Assembly (NCBI RefSeq): GCF_022682305.1
Contig: NZ_CP093528.1
Location: 310,001-374,000 of the forward strand
Length of the DNA: 64,000 nucleotides
Origin: Shinella zoogloeoides
GTDB taxonomy: Bacteria; Pseudomonadota; Alphaproteobacteria; Rhizobiales; Rhizobiaceae
Direction: 5' to 3'
The position numbers were made by a program, and so were the translations under genes. The first letter of the stretch is position 1, and every line of letters starts with the position of its first letter. This document shows, piece by piece, positions 35,681 to 44,916 of this stretch. Under the pieces are notes generated by a model. That model saw only the letters and a program-made list of their open reading frames with translations, was not told the origin of the DNA and made no database searches.

Positions 35681-36406
35681 ATGCAGACCGGGCTTTATGT
35701 ATCGCTTTCGTCCCAGATCGCGCTCGACCGCCGCATGGCGACCCTCGCCGACAACGTCGCGAATTCCACGACGGTTGGCTTCCGCGCCACCGAAGTGAAG
35801 TTCAACGAGGTCGTCAGCGACCAGAAGACCGCCGACGTCGCCTTCGTCTCGAAGGGCAACGAGTTCATCTCGACCCGCAACGGCGGCCTCACGGAGACGG
35901 GCGGCCAGTTCGATTTCGCGATCAAGGGCGAGGCCTGGTTCCAGGTGGAAACGCCCTCCGGCCCGACTTTGACGCGCGACGGCCGCTTCACGCTGACGGA
36001 CGCCGGCGAACTGGTGACGCTCAACGGCTATCCGGTGCTCGATGCCGGCGGTGGTCCCATCCAGATCGATGCGAATGCCGGCCCGGTCATGCTCAGCGCC
36101 GACGGCCAGCTCAACCAGGCCGGCCGGCCCGTCGCCGCGCTCGGCATCTTCGAGGCCGATCTTTCCGCCGGCTTCGTGCGCGCCGGCAACAGCGGCATCA
36201 TTCCCTCCAACCGGCCGCAGCCCATCGTCGACCGCGTCGACGCCGGCGTGGTGCAGGGCTATGTCGAGGAATCCAACGTCAACGCCATCGGCGAGATGAC
36301 GCAGCTTATCCAGGTCACGCGTGCCTTCGAGAACATCGCCGCGCTGATGCGCAGCAGTGAGGATTCGATGAACGAGGCGGTCCGCACGCTCGGGGGCAGC
36401 AAGTAA
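35681..36406 (+). CDS. flgF: Flagellar proximal rod protein FlgF
   Basis: The 241-residue rod subunit is recognised by its N-terminal rod signature LDRRMATLADNVANSTTVGF, the middle block AWFQVETPSGPTLTRDGRFT and the C-terminal YVEESNVNAIGEMTQLIQVT. Together with FlgB, FlgC and FlgG it forms the drive shaft through the periplasm. It is exported without a signal peptide through the flagellar gate. Confidence 0.93.
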   Translation: MQTGLYVSLSSQIALDRRMATLADNVANSTTVGFRATEVKFNEVVSDQKTADVAFVSKGNEFISTRNGGLTETGGQFDFAIKGEAWFQVETPSGPTLTRDGRFTLTDAGELVTLNGYPVLDAGGGPIQIDANAGPVMLSADGQLNQAGRPVAALGIFEADLSAGFVRAGNSGIIPSNRPQPIVDRVDAGVVQGYVEESNVNAIGEMTQLIQVTRAFENIAALMRSSEDSMNEAVRTLGGSK

Positions 36407-36409
36407 TCC

Positions 36410-37822
36410 ATGACGGCGGCAGAGGGCACCACGGCGAACTCCACCCAGACACCCGACGGCGGGCGCATGCTGAACGCGCTGGCAGGGCTGGTGCGGCGCT
36501 ATTCCTCGCCGGAATTCTCGGTCACCCACGGTGGCCGCGTACAGACCATCGCGGCCGGCAACTATACGGTCAGCGGCCTGTCGCGGCATGTGCGGCTCGG
36601 TGAATTCGTGGCGCACAAGAGCGCGACGGGCATCCATCTCGGCGAGGTCGTCCGCGTCGAGCAGGAGACGGTCGTCGTCTGCCCCATCGAGCCGGGCGAA
36701 CCTATCGGCATCCATGACACGGTCATCCGCAAGGGTGCCTTCCGCGTCGCGCCGACCGCCTCCTGGTGCGGCCGCACGATCAACGCGCTCGGCGAGCCGA
36801 TCGACGGGCTGGGTCCGCTGCCGCAGGGTGAGGACCGCCGGTCCATCTCCAACACCGCGCCGCCTTCCATGACGCGCAAGCGCATCGAGAAGGGCTTCAG
36901 CACCGGCGTTCGCGCCATCGATATCTTCGCTCCGCTCTGCCTCGGCCAGCGCCTCGGCATCTTTGCCGGCTCCGGCGTCGGCAAGTCGACGCTGCTGTCG
37001 ATGCTGGCAAGGGCGGACGCCTTCGACAAGGTGGTGATCGCGCTGGTCGGCGAACGCGGCCGAGAGGTGCGCGAATTCATCGAGGACACGCTGGGCGACA
37101 ACCTCGCCAAGTCCGTCGCGGTCGTGGCGACCAGCGACGAAAGCCCGATGCTGCGCAAGATGGCGCCGCTAACGGCCGTCACCATCGCCGAGCATTACCG
37201 CGATCAGGGTGACAACGTGCTCCTGATCATCGACAGCGTGACGCGCTTCGCCCATGCGATCCGCGAGGTGGCGACCGCTTCCGGCGAGCCACCCATTGCC
37301 CGCGGCTATCCGGCCTCCGTCTTCACCGAGCTGCCACGCCTTCTGGAGCGTGCGGGTCCCGGGGCGGAAGGGGCGGGCACGATCACCGCGATCATCTCGA
37401 TCCTCGTCGATGGCGACAATCACAACGACCCCATCGCCGACTCGACGCGCGGCATCCTCGACGGTCATATCGTCATGGAGCGCAGCCTCGCGGAGGAGGG
37501 GCGCTATCCGCCGATCAATCCGCTGGCCTCGATCTCGCGCCTTGCGCGCAAGGCGTGGACGACGGATCAGGAGAAGCTGGTGTCGCGGCTGAAGTCGCTC
37601 ATCCATCGCTTCGAGGAGACGCGCGACCTGCGCCTCATCGGCGGCTATCGCCCGGGCGGCGATCCCGACCTCGACATGGCGATCAAGCAGGTGCCGATCA
37701 TCTACGACGTATTGAAACAGACGCCGGGCGAGAAGCTCGCCGCCGACGCCTTCTCCGATCTCGCCGTCGCATTGAGGAATGCGGCCGCGCAGGGCGCCGC
37801 GCCGGCAACGCGAAGGGGATGA
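36410..37822 (+). CDS. fliI: Flagellum-specific ATPase FliI
   Basis: The 470-residue ATPase unfolds and delivers export substrates at the flagellar gate. Motifs are the Walker A loop LGIFAGSGVGKSTLLSMLAR, VVIALVGERGREVREFIEDT, Walker B VLLIIDSVTRFAHAIREVA and the substrate-side block ILDGHIVMERSLAEEGRYPP. ATG 36410 lies four bases after flgF. The stop overlaps the next gene (ATGA). Confidence 0.96.
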   Translation: MTAAEGTTANSTQTPDGGRMLNALAGLVRRYSSPEFSVTHGGRVQTIAAGNYTVSGLSRHVRLGEFVAHKSATGIHLGEVVRVEQETVVVCPIEPGEPIGIHDTVIRKGAFRVAPTASWCGRTINALGEPIDGLGPLPQGEDRRSISNTAPPSMTRKRIEKGFSTGVRAIDIFAPLCLGQRLGIFAGSGVGKSTLLSMLARADAFDKVVIALVGERGREVREFIEDTLGDNLAKSVAVVATSDESPMLRKMAPLTAVTIAEHYRDQGDNVLLIIDSVTRFAHAIREVATASGEPPIARGYPASVFTELPRLLERAGPGAEGAGTITAIISILVDGDNHNDPIADSTRGILDGHIVMERSLAEEGRYPPINPLASISRLARKAWTTDQEKLVSRLKSLIHRFEETRDLRLIGGYRPGGDPDLDMAIKQVPIIYDVLKQTPGEKLAADAFSDLAVALRNAAAQGAAPATRRG

Positions 37823-38382
37823 CAGTGACGGACTTCGACGCAGACGAGACCATCCAGCCGCTCAGGCGAGCGGATCGGGGACGCTACAGCATTGGCGACA
37901 AGGTGCTTGTCGGCGCGGGCGTGATGCTCGCGGCGGGCGCGGCCTTCTTCCCCTGGTATGTCTTCCTCAACCCGGAACAATTCTCCGTGCCGACGCTCTG
38001 GCAAGGCACGACCCGTGACCTGCCGGAAACGGCGGCGCGCGACGTGGTGAGCGTTTCTCCCTCCGCAATGATCGACAACGACAACGATCCGGCGCTCAAG
38101 GGCCTCGATCCCGTGGCGACCGCCACGACATCCGGCCTCGGCACGGAAAGCAAGCTCGGCGCGCCGGTGGAAACCGGCCTCGACCAGCCATTGCCGGCCA
38201 ATTCCGGCTTCCGCCTCATGCATGTGGCGAACGGGCGGGCGCTGATCGAGGACGCGCGCGGCATGTATATCGTGCGCGTCGGCTCGATTCTGCCGGACAA
38301 CAGCCGCCTCGCGACGCTGGAGCAGCGCGACGGGGCCTGGGTCATCGTCACCTCGAACGGCGCGGTGATCAAGCGCAACTGA
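37819..38382 (+). CDS. Conserved flagellar-cluster membrane protein, function unknown
   Basis: The 187-residue protein has one membrane helix near residues 28-50 (VLVGAGVMLAAGAAFFPWYV) after a charged cytoplasmic start, then a periplasmic part with a disordered linker and a C-terminal domain (FRLMHVANGRALIEDARGMY, GAWVIVTSNGAVIKRN). It overlaps fliI by four bases. Sinorhizobium meliloti has an uncharacterised gene at the same place between fliI and flgB. A link to assembly is likely but unproven. Confidence 0.8.
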   Translation: MTVTDFDADETIQPLRRADRGRYSIGDKVLVGAGVMLAAGAAFFPWYVFLNPEQFSVPTLWQGTTRDLPETAARDVVSVSPSAMIDNDNDPALKGLDPVATATTSGLGTESKLGAPVETGLDQPLPANSGFRLMHVANGRALIEDARGMYIVRVGSILPDNSRLATLEQRDGAWVIVTSNGAVIKRN

Positions 38383-38576
38383 CGGGTGGCGGGCGGTCGC
38401 CCACCCTCGATTCGGCCGGGTCGCCTTGCCGCGCCCGGCCTTTCGCTCGCCCGGAAATAAGCGGCTTGAGCACTTTATCCCTCATGAATTCAGTTGGTTG
38501 GCGGGAAACCGCAGCACAGCAAGTCTGACGCAAGATTGGCTCCGTAGGTTCGCCGTGAACAAGGATGGAGCTTGTC

Positions 38577-38957
38577 ATGCAACCGATACAACTGTTTGAA
38601 CTGGCATCGAAGCAGGCCGAATGGCTCTCAGTCCGCCAGAGTGTGGTTGCAGGCAACATCGCCAACGCCAACACACCCGCGTTCAAGGCGAAGGACGTCA
38701 CTCCCTTCCAGTCCGTGCTCGAAACGACGGGCATGCGCATGGCGGCGACGCAGCCGGGCCATTTCACCGAAACCGAAATGGCAAGCCGCGTCATCGAGAC
38801 CCGACCCACCGAGGAGATCGGCGTGCAGGAGTCCGGCAACACCGTCGGCCTTGCCGAGGAACTCATGAAAGAGGGCCAGGTCAAGCGTGATTTCGAGTTG
38901 AATGCCGGCCTCGTAAAGGCCTTTCATCGCATGATGCTGATGACAGTCAGAAGGTAA
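38577..38957 (+). CDS. flgB: Flagellar proximal rod protein FlgB
   Basis: The 126-residue rod protein has the motif WLSVRQSVVAGNIANANTPA near the N-terminus and a helical C-terminus (VKRDFELNAGLVKAFHRMML). I chose ATG 38577, with GGAG eight bases upstream; ATG 38565 is four codons earlier but its AAGG lies immediately against the start. It follows a 194-base gap with no other gene and opens the flgB-fliP series. Confidence 0.95.
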   Translation: MQPIQLFELASKQAEWLSVRQSVVAGNIANANTPAFKAKDVTPFQSVLETTGMRMAATQPGHFTETEMASRVIETRPTEEIGVQESGNTVGLAEELMKEGQVKRDFELNAGLVKAFHRMMLMTVRR

Positions 38958-38960
38958 GAA

Positions 38961-39380
38961 ATGGATCCGCTCGTAGCTTCAATGAAAGTCGCGGCCTCGG
39001 GACTTGAGGCGCAATCCACCCGAATCCGCATTGTTTCGGAAAACTTGGCGAACGCCCGCTCGACGGGCGACACGCCCGGCGCCGATCCGTTCCGCCGCAA
39101 GACCGTGACCTTCGCCGCCGAGCTTGACCGCGCGACCAACGCCGCGCTCGTCGAGGTCGAACGCCTCGGTGTCGACGAGGGCGATTTCTCGACCGAATAC
39201 GATCCGGGCAACCCGGCGGCCGACGAGAAGGGCTTCGTCAAGATGCCGAACGTCAACGTGCTCGTCGAGATGGCCGACATGCGGGAAGCCAACCGCTCCT
39301 ACGAAGCCAATCTGCAGAGCATCAAGCAGTCGCGCGACCTGATCAGCGCCACTATCGACCTTCTGAGGGCATCGCAATGA
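38961..39380 (+). CDS. flgC: Flagellar proximal rod protein FlgC
   Basis: The 139-residue rod protein has the usual N-terminal helix ([20 protein letters not shown]) and C-terminal motif ([20 protein letters not shown]). It follows flgB by three bases and its stop overlaps fliE (ATGA). Confidence 0.95.
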   Translation: MDPLVASMKVAASGLEAQSTRIRIVSENLANARSTGDTPGADPFRRKTVTFAAELDRATNAALVEVERLGVDEGDFSTEYDPGNPAADEKGFVKMPNVNVLVEMADMREANRSYEANLQSIKQSRDLISATIDLLRASQ

Positions 39381-39709
39381 TCGACAGCATCAAGGGCGTA
39401 ACCAGCCTTCTGTCCAATGACGCGCTCTCCGGCGTCGAGGCGACCGCCTCCAAGGGCGTGAGCGCCGCCGCAGCGCAGGGAACCGGAACGCAGATGTCCT
39501 TTGCCCAGGTGCTGGGCGACATGGCGAGCGACATGGCCGGCGCGCTGAAACTCAGCGAGACCAAGTCCTTCGAAGCCATCCAGGGCAAGGCGGGAACCCG
39601 CGAAGTGGTCGACGCCGTCATGAATGCCGAGCAGTCGCTGCAGACCGCCATCGCCATCCGCGACAAGGTCGTCACCGCCTATCTCGAAGTAGCCAGAATG
39701 CAGATCTGA
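39377..39709 (+). CDS. fliE: Flagellar MS-ring/rod adaptor FliE
   Basis: The 110-residue adaptor joins the MS ring and rod. The conserved C-terminal half is present ([40 protein letters not shown]), while the N-terminal part is Ala/Gln-rich and variable as usual. It is exported without a signal peptide. Confidence 0.93.
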   Translation: MIDSIKGVTSLLSNDALSGVEATASKGVSAAAAQGTGTQMSFAQVLGDMASDMAGALKLSETKSFEAIQGKAGTREVVDAVMNAEQSLQTAIAIRDKVVTAYLEVARMQI

Positions 39710-39718
39710 GGACCGGAC

Positions 39719-40501
39719 ATGAAAGCCCTTGCCATCGCCGCCACCGGCATGAACGCGCAGCAGACGAACCTCGAAGTCATCGCGAACAACATCGCGAACA
39801 TCAACACGACCGGCTTCAAGCGCGCCCGCGCCGAGTTCTCCGACCTTCTCTACCAGACCGAGCGCGCCGCCGGCGTGCCGAACCGCGCCAACCAGGCGGT
39901 CGTGCCGGAAGGCGCCATCATCGGTCTCGGCGTGAAGACGGCGGCCGTGCGCAACCTGCATCTCCAGGGCGGCCTCGTTTCCACCGGCAACTCCTTCGAC
40001 CTCGCGCTCATCGGGCGCGGCTGGTTCCAGATCGAGGCTTCGGACGGCTCGACGCTCTACACCCGCGCCGGCGCCTTCAACACCAACGCAGAAGGCCAGC
40101 TCGTCACCCTCGACGGCTATACGGTCGTGCCGGGCATCACGGTGCCGCAGGACGCGACGGAAGTCACCGTCACGCGGTCCGGCCAGGTCTTCGCCACCGT
40201 GGCGGGCCAGCAGCAGGATCTCGGCCAGATCACGCTGGCGAACTTCGTCAACGAGGCCGGCCTCGAGCCGCTCGGCGAGAACCTCTACCGCGAGACCGCC
40301 GCCTCCGGCCCGGCCAATGTCGGCGCACCGGACGAGGCGGGCTTCGCCTATATCCAGCAGAACTATCTCGAAGCCTCCAACGTCGATCCGGTCAAGGAAA
40401 TCACCGACCTGATCTCCGCCCAGCGCGCCTACGAGATGAATTCCAAGATCATCCAGGCGGCGGACGAGATGGCCGCGGTCGTCAGCAAGAACCTGAGATA
40501 G
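39719..40501 (+). CDS. flgG: Flagellar distal rod protein FlgG
   Basis: The 260-residue distal rod subunit has the classic N-terminus ([40 protein letters not shown]), the FlgG block [10 protein letters not shown], and the C-terminal [20 protein letters not shown] with [14 protein letters not shown]. It is one of the best conserved flagellar proteins. flgA follows 20 bases later. Confidence 0.97.
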   Translation: MKALAIAATGMNAQQTNLEVIANNIANINTTGFKRARAEFSDLLYQTERAAGVPNRANQAVVPEGAIIGLGVKTAAVRNLHLQGGLVSTGNSFDLALIGRGWFQIEASDGSTLYTRAGAFNTNAEGQLVTLDGYTVVPGITVPQDATEVTVTRSGQVFATVAGQQQDLGQITLANFVNEAGLEPLGENLYRETAASGPANVGAPDEAGFAYIQQNYLEASNVDPVKEITDLISAQRAYEMNSKIIQAADEMAAVVSKNLR

Positions 40502-40521
40502 CAACCGGACACGCGGGGAAC

Positions 40522-41031
40522 ATGATGTTTCGCCTGATAGCAGCTCTTCGTACCGCAAAGACCCTCAGTGCATGGCGGCGCACGGCACTTGCCGTGCCGG
40601 CCGTGCTGGCGGGTCTTCTCGTGGCCGATGCGGCCCTTGCCGACGCGCGCACCGCCGTCGTGCCGAAGCGCACCATCTATCCCGGCGAGGAGATCGATGC
40701 CGGTCAGGTCGAGGAAGTCGAGGTCACCAACCCGAACATCGTGAAGGGCTTTGCCGAGACCATCGCCGATGTCAGCGGCATGGTGAGCAAGCGCACGCTG
40801 CTTCCCGGCCGCGTCATCCTCGTCTCGGCCCTGCGCGAACCCTTTGCCGTTTCCCGCGGCACCACCGTCCAGCTCGTCTTCGACAGCGGCACGCTGGTGC
40901 TCCGGGCGGCCGGAACGTCCCTTGAGGATGCCGCGGTCGGCGCTCTCATCAAGGTCCGCAACAAGGATTCCGGCGTGATCGTCGCCGGCACGGTCATGGC
41001 GGACGGAACCGTACACGTGGTGGCGAAATGA
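40522..41031 (+). CDS. flgA: P-ring assembly chaperone FlgA
   Basis: The 169-residue periplasmic chaperone helps FlgI form the P ring. A long basic N-terminus leads into a signal peptide (ALAVPAVLAGLLVADAALA), then an SAF-type domain: VVPKRTIYPGEEIDAGQVEE, GMVSKRTLLPGRVILVSALR and IKVRNKDSGVIVAGTVMADG. The start may be either of two adjacent ATG codons at 40522 and 40525. The stop overlaps flgI (ATGA). Confidence 0.92.
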   Translation: MMFRLIAALRTAKTLSAWRRTALAVPAVLAGLLVADAALADARTAVVPKRTIYPGEEIDAGQVEEVEVTNPNIVKGFAETIADVSGMVSKRTLLPGRVILVSALREPFAVSRGTTVQLVFDSGTLVLRAAGTSLEDAAVGALIKVRNKDSGVIVAGTVMADGTVHVVAK

Positions 41032-42143
41032 TGCAGTCCCTTCTTGGTCGCGCGCTTGCCGTTGTCGCCTGCCTGATGCTCGCGGCAGGCCCGGCGCTGC
41101 CGGCCGCCCGCATCAAGGACGTGGCCTCGGTGCAGTCCGGCCGCGAGAACCAGCTCATCGGCTACGGCCTCGTCGTCGGCCTCCAGGGCACCGGCGACAG
41201 CATGCGCGCCGCGCCCTTCACCGAGCAGTCCATGCGCGCGATGCTGCAGAACCTCGGTATCTCGATGGTCGGCAACCAGACGCGCGCCAAGAACATCGCG
41301 GCCGTGCTCGTCACCGCCAACCTGCCGCCCTTCGCCAGCCCCGGCAGCCGCATCGACGTGACGGTCGGCTCGCTGGGCGACGCCTCGTCGCTGCGCGGCG
41401 GCACATTGGTCATGACCTCGCTTTCCGGCGCCGACGGCCAGATTTACGCTGTCGCGCAAGGCTCCGTCGTCGTTACCGGCATCAATGCCAGCGGTGATGC
41501 GGCGAGCGTGCAGCAGGGCGTGACGACCGCCGGCCGCGTGCCGAACGGCGCGATCATCGAGCGCGAGCTGCCCTCGCGCTTCAAGGACGCCTCCGATCTC
41601 GTGCTGCAGCTTCGCAACCCCGACTTCTCGACGTCCGTCGGCATGGCGGATGCGATCAACCGTTATGCGGCCGCGCAATATGGCGGGCCGATCGCCGAAT
41701 CGCGCGATTCCCAGGCCGTGCATGTCGCCAAGCCCCGCATGGCGGACCTCACCCGCCTGATGGCCGATATCGAGAACCTCGTCATCGAGACCGATGCGCC
41801 GGCGCGCGTGGTGATCAATGAGCGCACGGGCACCATCGTCATCGGCCAGGACGTGCGCATTTCGCCCGTCGCCGTCAGCTACGGCACGCTGACCGTGCAG
41901 GTCAGCGAAATGCCCACGGTGGTTCAGCCCGAACCCTTCTCCCGCGGCGTCACGGCCGAGGAGCCGCGCACGGATATCCTCGTCCAGCAGGAAGGCGGCA
42001 ACGTCGCGATGCTCGACGGCTCCAGCCTGCGCTCGCTCGTCTCGGGCCTGAACAGCATCGGCGTGAAGCCGGATGGCATCATCTCCATCCTGCAGAGCAT
42101 CAAGACGGCCGGAGCCCTCCAGGCGGAACTGGTATTGCAATGA
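41028..42143 (+). CDS. flgI: Flagellar P-ring protein FlgI
   Basis: The 371-residue protein makes the P-ring bushing in the peptidoglycan layer. A Sec signal peptide (ALAVVACLMLAAGPALPAA) precedes the conserved RIKDVASVQSGRENQLIGYG and LVVGLQGTGDS. Later blocks include VITGINASGDA-type strands, AVSYGTLTVQVSEMPTVVQP and the C-terminal LNSIGVKPDGIISILQSIKT. It overlaps flgA and motE by four bases each. Confidence 0.96.
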   Translation: MMQSLLGRALAVVACLMLAAGPALPAARIKDVASVQSGRENQLIGYGLVVGLQGTGDSMRAAPFTEQSMRAMLQNLGISMVGNQTRAKNIAAVLVTANLPPFASPGSRIDVTVGSLGDASSLRGGTLVMTSLSGADGQIYAVAQGSVVVTGINASGDAASVQQGVTTAGRVPNGAIIERELPSRFKDASDLVLQLRNPDFSTSVGMADAINRYAAAQYGGPIAESRDSQAVHVAKPRMADLTRLMADIENLVIETDAPARVVINERTGTIVIGQDVRISPVAVSYGTLTVQVSEMPTVVQPEPFSRGVTAEEPRTDILVQQEGGNVAMLDGSSLRSLVSGLNSIGVKPDGIISILQSIKTAGALQAELVLQ

Positions 42144-42670
42144 CGAACACGACCCTTTCCCTTCTCGCAAGAAGGCTCGCCCTTCCTCTCGCCGGCCTCG
42201 TGATGATGGCCATTCCCGGCGCCTTCGCCGAGGAGCGCCCCGTCATCATGACGACCAAGGCGAGCGCCGACGAAATCCGCGAATTCTGCACCAACATCGC
42301 GGATGCCGCGCGCGACCAGCGCTACCTTCTCCAGAAGCAGGAGCTTGAGAAGCTGCAGAAGGACGTCGACGAACGCATCAAGACGCTGGAGATGCGGCGC
42401 GCGGAATACCAGGACTGGCTGAAGCGCCGCAACGACTTCCTGAAGTCAACGGAAAAGGACCTGGTGGACATCTACCGCAAGATGAAGCCGGACGCCGCTG
42501 CCGCGCAGCTCGCCGAACTGGACCCGGAGATCGCCTCGGCCATCGTCATGAAGCTGCCGCCGCGCCAGTCGAGCACCATTCTCGGCGAGATGCCGGCCGA
42601 CAAGGCCGCCGCGCTCACCCGCATCCTCGTTTCGGCGACAGACCCGAATACCTCAAAGGACCCGTCATGA
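42140..42670 (+). CDS. motE: Motility protein MotE, chaperone for MotC
   Basis: The 176-residue periplasmic protein has a signal peptide (ALPLAGLVMMAIPGAFA), a long coiled coil (LEKLQKDVDERIKTLEMRRA), and a C-terminal MgtE-N-like domain (IYRKMKPDAAAAQLAELDPE, IASAIVMKLPPRQSSTILGE). In Sinorhizobium meliloti MotE stabilises MotC and is needed for rotation. The gene sits between flgI and flgH with ATGA overlaps on both sides. Confidence 0.9.
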   Translation: MTNTTLSLLARRLALPLAGLVMMAIPGAFAEERPVIMTTKASADEIREFCTNIADAARDQRYLLQKQELEKLQKDVDERIKTLEMRRAEYQDWLKRRNDFLKSTEKDLVDIYRKMKPDAAAAQLAELDPEIASAIVMKLPPRQSSTILGEMPADKAAALTRILVSATDPNTSKDPS

Positions 42671-43377
42671 AAAAGATCGCCTCCGCACTCGCCGTCGCGC
42701 TGGCCCTGTCGGGCTGCCAGAGCCAGGCGGTCAAGGAAATCGGCCGGGCGCCGGCGATGAGCCCCATCGGCAGCGGCCTCAGCTATGCCGAGACGCCGCA
42801 GATGGCCATGTATCCCAAGCAGCCGCGCAATTCGGTCGCCGGCTATTCGCTGTGGAGCGACCAGCAATCGGCGCTCTTCAAGGATTCGCGCGCCTTCAAG
42901 ATGGGCGACATCCTGACCGTCAACATCCGCGTCAACGACAAGGCGAGCTTCGACAACAAGACGGACCGCTCGCGCACCAACAAGAGCGGTATGAATTTCG
43001 GCTTCGGCGGAAAATCCGCCAGCAGCAGCGTCGATGCCGAGGGCGATCTTTCCTTCGGCTCGTCGACCAGCACCAAGGGCGACGGCTCCACGGAGCGCGC
43101 GGAAAAGCTGAACCTGCTCGTGGCGGCGGTCGTCACCGGCGTCGTGGAGAACGGCAACCTTCTGATCAGCGGTTCACAGGAAGTGCGCGTGAACCACGAG
43201 CTTCGCATCCTCAACGTCGCCGGCATCGTGCGGCCGCAGGATGTCGACGCCTATAACCAGATTTCCTACGAGAAGATCGCGGAAGCCCGCATCTCCTACG
43301 GCGGCCGCGGCCGCCTGACGGAAGTGCAGCAGCCGCCGTGGGGCCAGCAGGCCATCGACCTGTTCTCGCCGATCTGA
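42667..43377 (+). CDS. flgH: Flagellar L-ring protein FlgH
   Basis: The 236-residue lipoprotein forms the outer-membrane L ring. The lipobox is in ALALSGCQSQAVKEI, and the conserved part includes WSDQQSALFKDSRAFKMGDI, LTVNIRVNDKASFDNKTDR, a Ser/Gly-rich loop, and LLISGSQEVRVNHELRILNV with GIVRPQDVDAYNQI. Confidence 0.96.
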   Translation: MKKIASALAVALALSGCQSQAVKEIGRAPAMSPIGSGLSYAETPQMAMYPKQPRNSVAGYSLWSDQQSALFKDSRAFKMGDILTVNIRVNDKASFDNKTDRSRTNKSGMNFGFGGKSASSSVDAEGDLSFGSSTSTKGDGSTERAEKLNLLVAAVVTGVVENGNLLISGSQEVRVNHELRILNVAGIVRPQDVDAYNQISYEKIAEARISYGGRGRLTEVQQPPWGQQAIDLFSPI

Positions 43378-43409
43378 CGATCCCATTCTCCCAACCCGGA
43401 AACACGAAC

Positions 43410-43937
43410 ATGGCGGACGAAGAACAGGGCGTCGAGACCAAGAAGAAGCCCTCGCTGGTCATCACCATCGCGGTCGTCGCCGTGCTGACGCTGCTGGCCG
43501 GTGGCGGCGGCTGGTTCGTGGGCAACATGCTTGCCCCGCCGCCGGCCGAAGAGCCGGCGCAAGAGGTGGCGAAGGCCGAGCCTCCCGCCGAGGGCGGCCA
43601 TGGCGGCGGCGAGAAGGCGGAGGCGGGGGAAATCCCGCATATCTCCACCGAGGCGAACGGCATCGTGCTGCTCGACCCGATCACCAGCAACCTTGCCTAT
43701 CCGTCCGACAACCGCGTGCGGCTCGAAGTGGCGCTGATGTTCAAGGGCGCGCCGGATGCGGTTCTGGCGGAGGAAATCCATCAGGATATCATGGCCTATA
43801 TGCGCACGGTCTCGCTCCAGCAGGTGCAGGGGCCGCGCGGCTTCCAATATCTGCGGGAAGACCTGGAGGAGCGGGTTGACCTCAGGTCCGAAGGGCGCGT
43901 AACCAACGTCATGTTCCGCACCTTCGTGATCGAATGA
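43410..43937 (+). CDS. fliL: Flagellar basal-body protein FliL
   Basis: The 175-residue single-pass protein surrounds the stator and affects torque. The membrane helix is LVITIAVVAVLTLLAGGGGW (about residues 20-40), followed by a Pro/Glu/Ala-rich linker and the periplasmic FliL domain (VRLEVALMFKGAPDAVLAEE, LREDLEERVDLRSEGRVTNV, FRTFVIE). I used ATG 43410 (MADEEQ), which gives the usual short cytoplasmic start. The stop overlaps fliP (ATGA). Confidence 0.92.
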   Translation: MADEEQGVETKKKPSLVITIAVVAVLTLLAGGGGWFVGNMLAPPPAEEPAQEVAKAEPPAEGGHGGGEKAEAGEIPHISTEANGIVLLDPITSNLAYPSDNRVRLEVALMFKGAPDAVLAEEIHQDIMAYMRTVSLQQVQGPRGFQYLREDLEERVDLRSEGRVTNVMFRTFVIE

Positions 43938-44680
43938 TTCGAGCCTTTCTGACCTTTCTCGCCATGATGGCGATGACCGGCATGGCCTACGCCCAGCAGC
44001 AGTTGCAACTGCCGGGCGGCCTCCTGAACGCGCCCGTAGACGGCTCCGCGGCGGCCTGGATCATCCGCACCTTCGGGCTTCTGACGATCCTTTCGGTCGC
44101 GCCCGGCATCCTGATCATGGTGACGAGCTTTCCGCGCTTCGTCATCGCCTTCTCGATCCTGCGCTCGGGCATGGGCCTTGCCACCACGCCGTCGAACATG
44201 ATCCTCGTCTCGCTGGCGCTGTTCATGACCTTCTACGTCATGGCCCCGACCTTCGACCGCGCCTGGCAGAACGGCGTGGAGCCGCTGATGGCCAACCAGA
44301 TCGACGAGACGGAGGCCGCCAAGCGCATCGCCGAGCCGTTCCGCGAATTCATGGTCGCCAACACGCGCGACAAGGATATCGAACTGTTCATCTCGCTGGC
44401 GGAAGAGCGCGGCCAGACCATGGTGAAGGACAATGTGGCGGACCTGCGCGTCGTCATCCCCGCCTTCATGATCTCGGAAATCCGCCGCGGCTTCGAGATC
44501 GGCTTCCTCGTCGTGCTGCCCTTCCTCGTCATCGACATGATCGTCGCCACCATCACCATGGCCATGGGCATGATGATGCTGCCGCCCACCTCGATCTCGC
44601 TGCCCTTCAAGATCCTGTTCTTCGTGCTCATCGACGGCTGGAACCTGCTCGTCGGCAGCCTCGTGCGGTCCTTCAGCTAG
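43934..44680 (+). CDS. fliP: Flagellar export gate protein FliP
   Basis: The 248-residue export-gate subunit begins with a cleavable signal peptide (MIRAFLTFLAMMAMTGMAYA), as FliP does. Family blocks are LLTILSVAPGILIMVTSFPR, FVIAFSILRSGMGLATTPSN, LALFMTFYVMAP, LRVVIPAFMISEIRRGFEIG and MIVATITMAMGMMMLPP. Its partners FliQ, FliR and FlhA are not in this window. It ends the long flagellar series. Confidence 0.97.
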   Translation: MIRAFLTFLAMMAMTGMAYAQQQLQLPGGLLNAPVDGSAAAWIIRTFGLLTILSVAPGILIMVTSFPRFVIAFSILRSGMGLATTPSNMILVSLALFMTFYVMAPTFDRAWQNGVEPLMANQIDETEAAKRIAEPFREFMVANTRDKDIELFISLAEERGQTMVKDNVADLRVVIPAFMISEIRRGFEIGFLVVLPFLVIDMIVATITMAMGMMMLPPTSISLPFKILFFVLIDGWNLLVGSLVRSFS

Positions 44681-44916
44681 GCCGCTCCCGTCGGCTTTTA
44701 CCGGCGGTTAACCATAAATCTTAGTGCGTCGAAGTCGAATCGCCGATTTAATCAGTTGGCAAGGAATGGCTGCGAATTTCACCGTGACACGACGGGTTTG
44801 GTATCCCTCCGACCGCGAGAGGAACCGAGTTGGCATGAGGCCGAACCGCCGTAACCGGTAAAGTTTTTTGAGTCCGGTATGTCCCCACCAGTACTTCGTT
44901 CAAAGGGACAACGACA
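44681..44916 (+). promoter_or_regulatory. Promoter and leader of the first flagellin gene
   Basis: The region contains the CtrA-type half-site TTAACCAT (44708-44715), GGCAAGGAAT (44758-44767), ACACG (44787-44791) and GGCATGAGGCCG with AACCGCCGTA (44832-44853). The last three blocks recur upstream of icpA, the first two of them with the same spacing. GCATGA begins 84 bases before the start codon, and the other two flagellin genes have it at 75 and 79 bases. Confidence 0.6.

Noticed and set aside
44755..44778. A sigma54 promoter (TGGCA...TGC) before the first flagellin gene
   Set aside because: The spacing between the GG and GC elements is 14 rather than 12 bases, and the other flagellin promoters have nothing similar.
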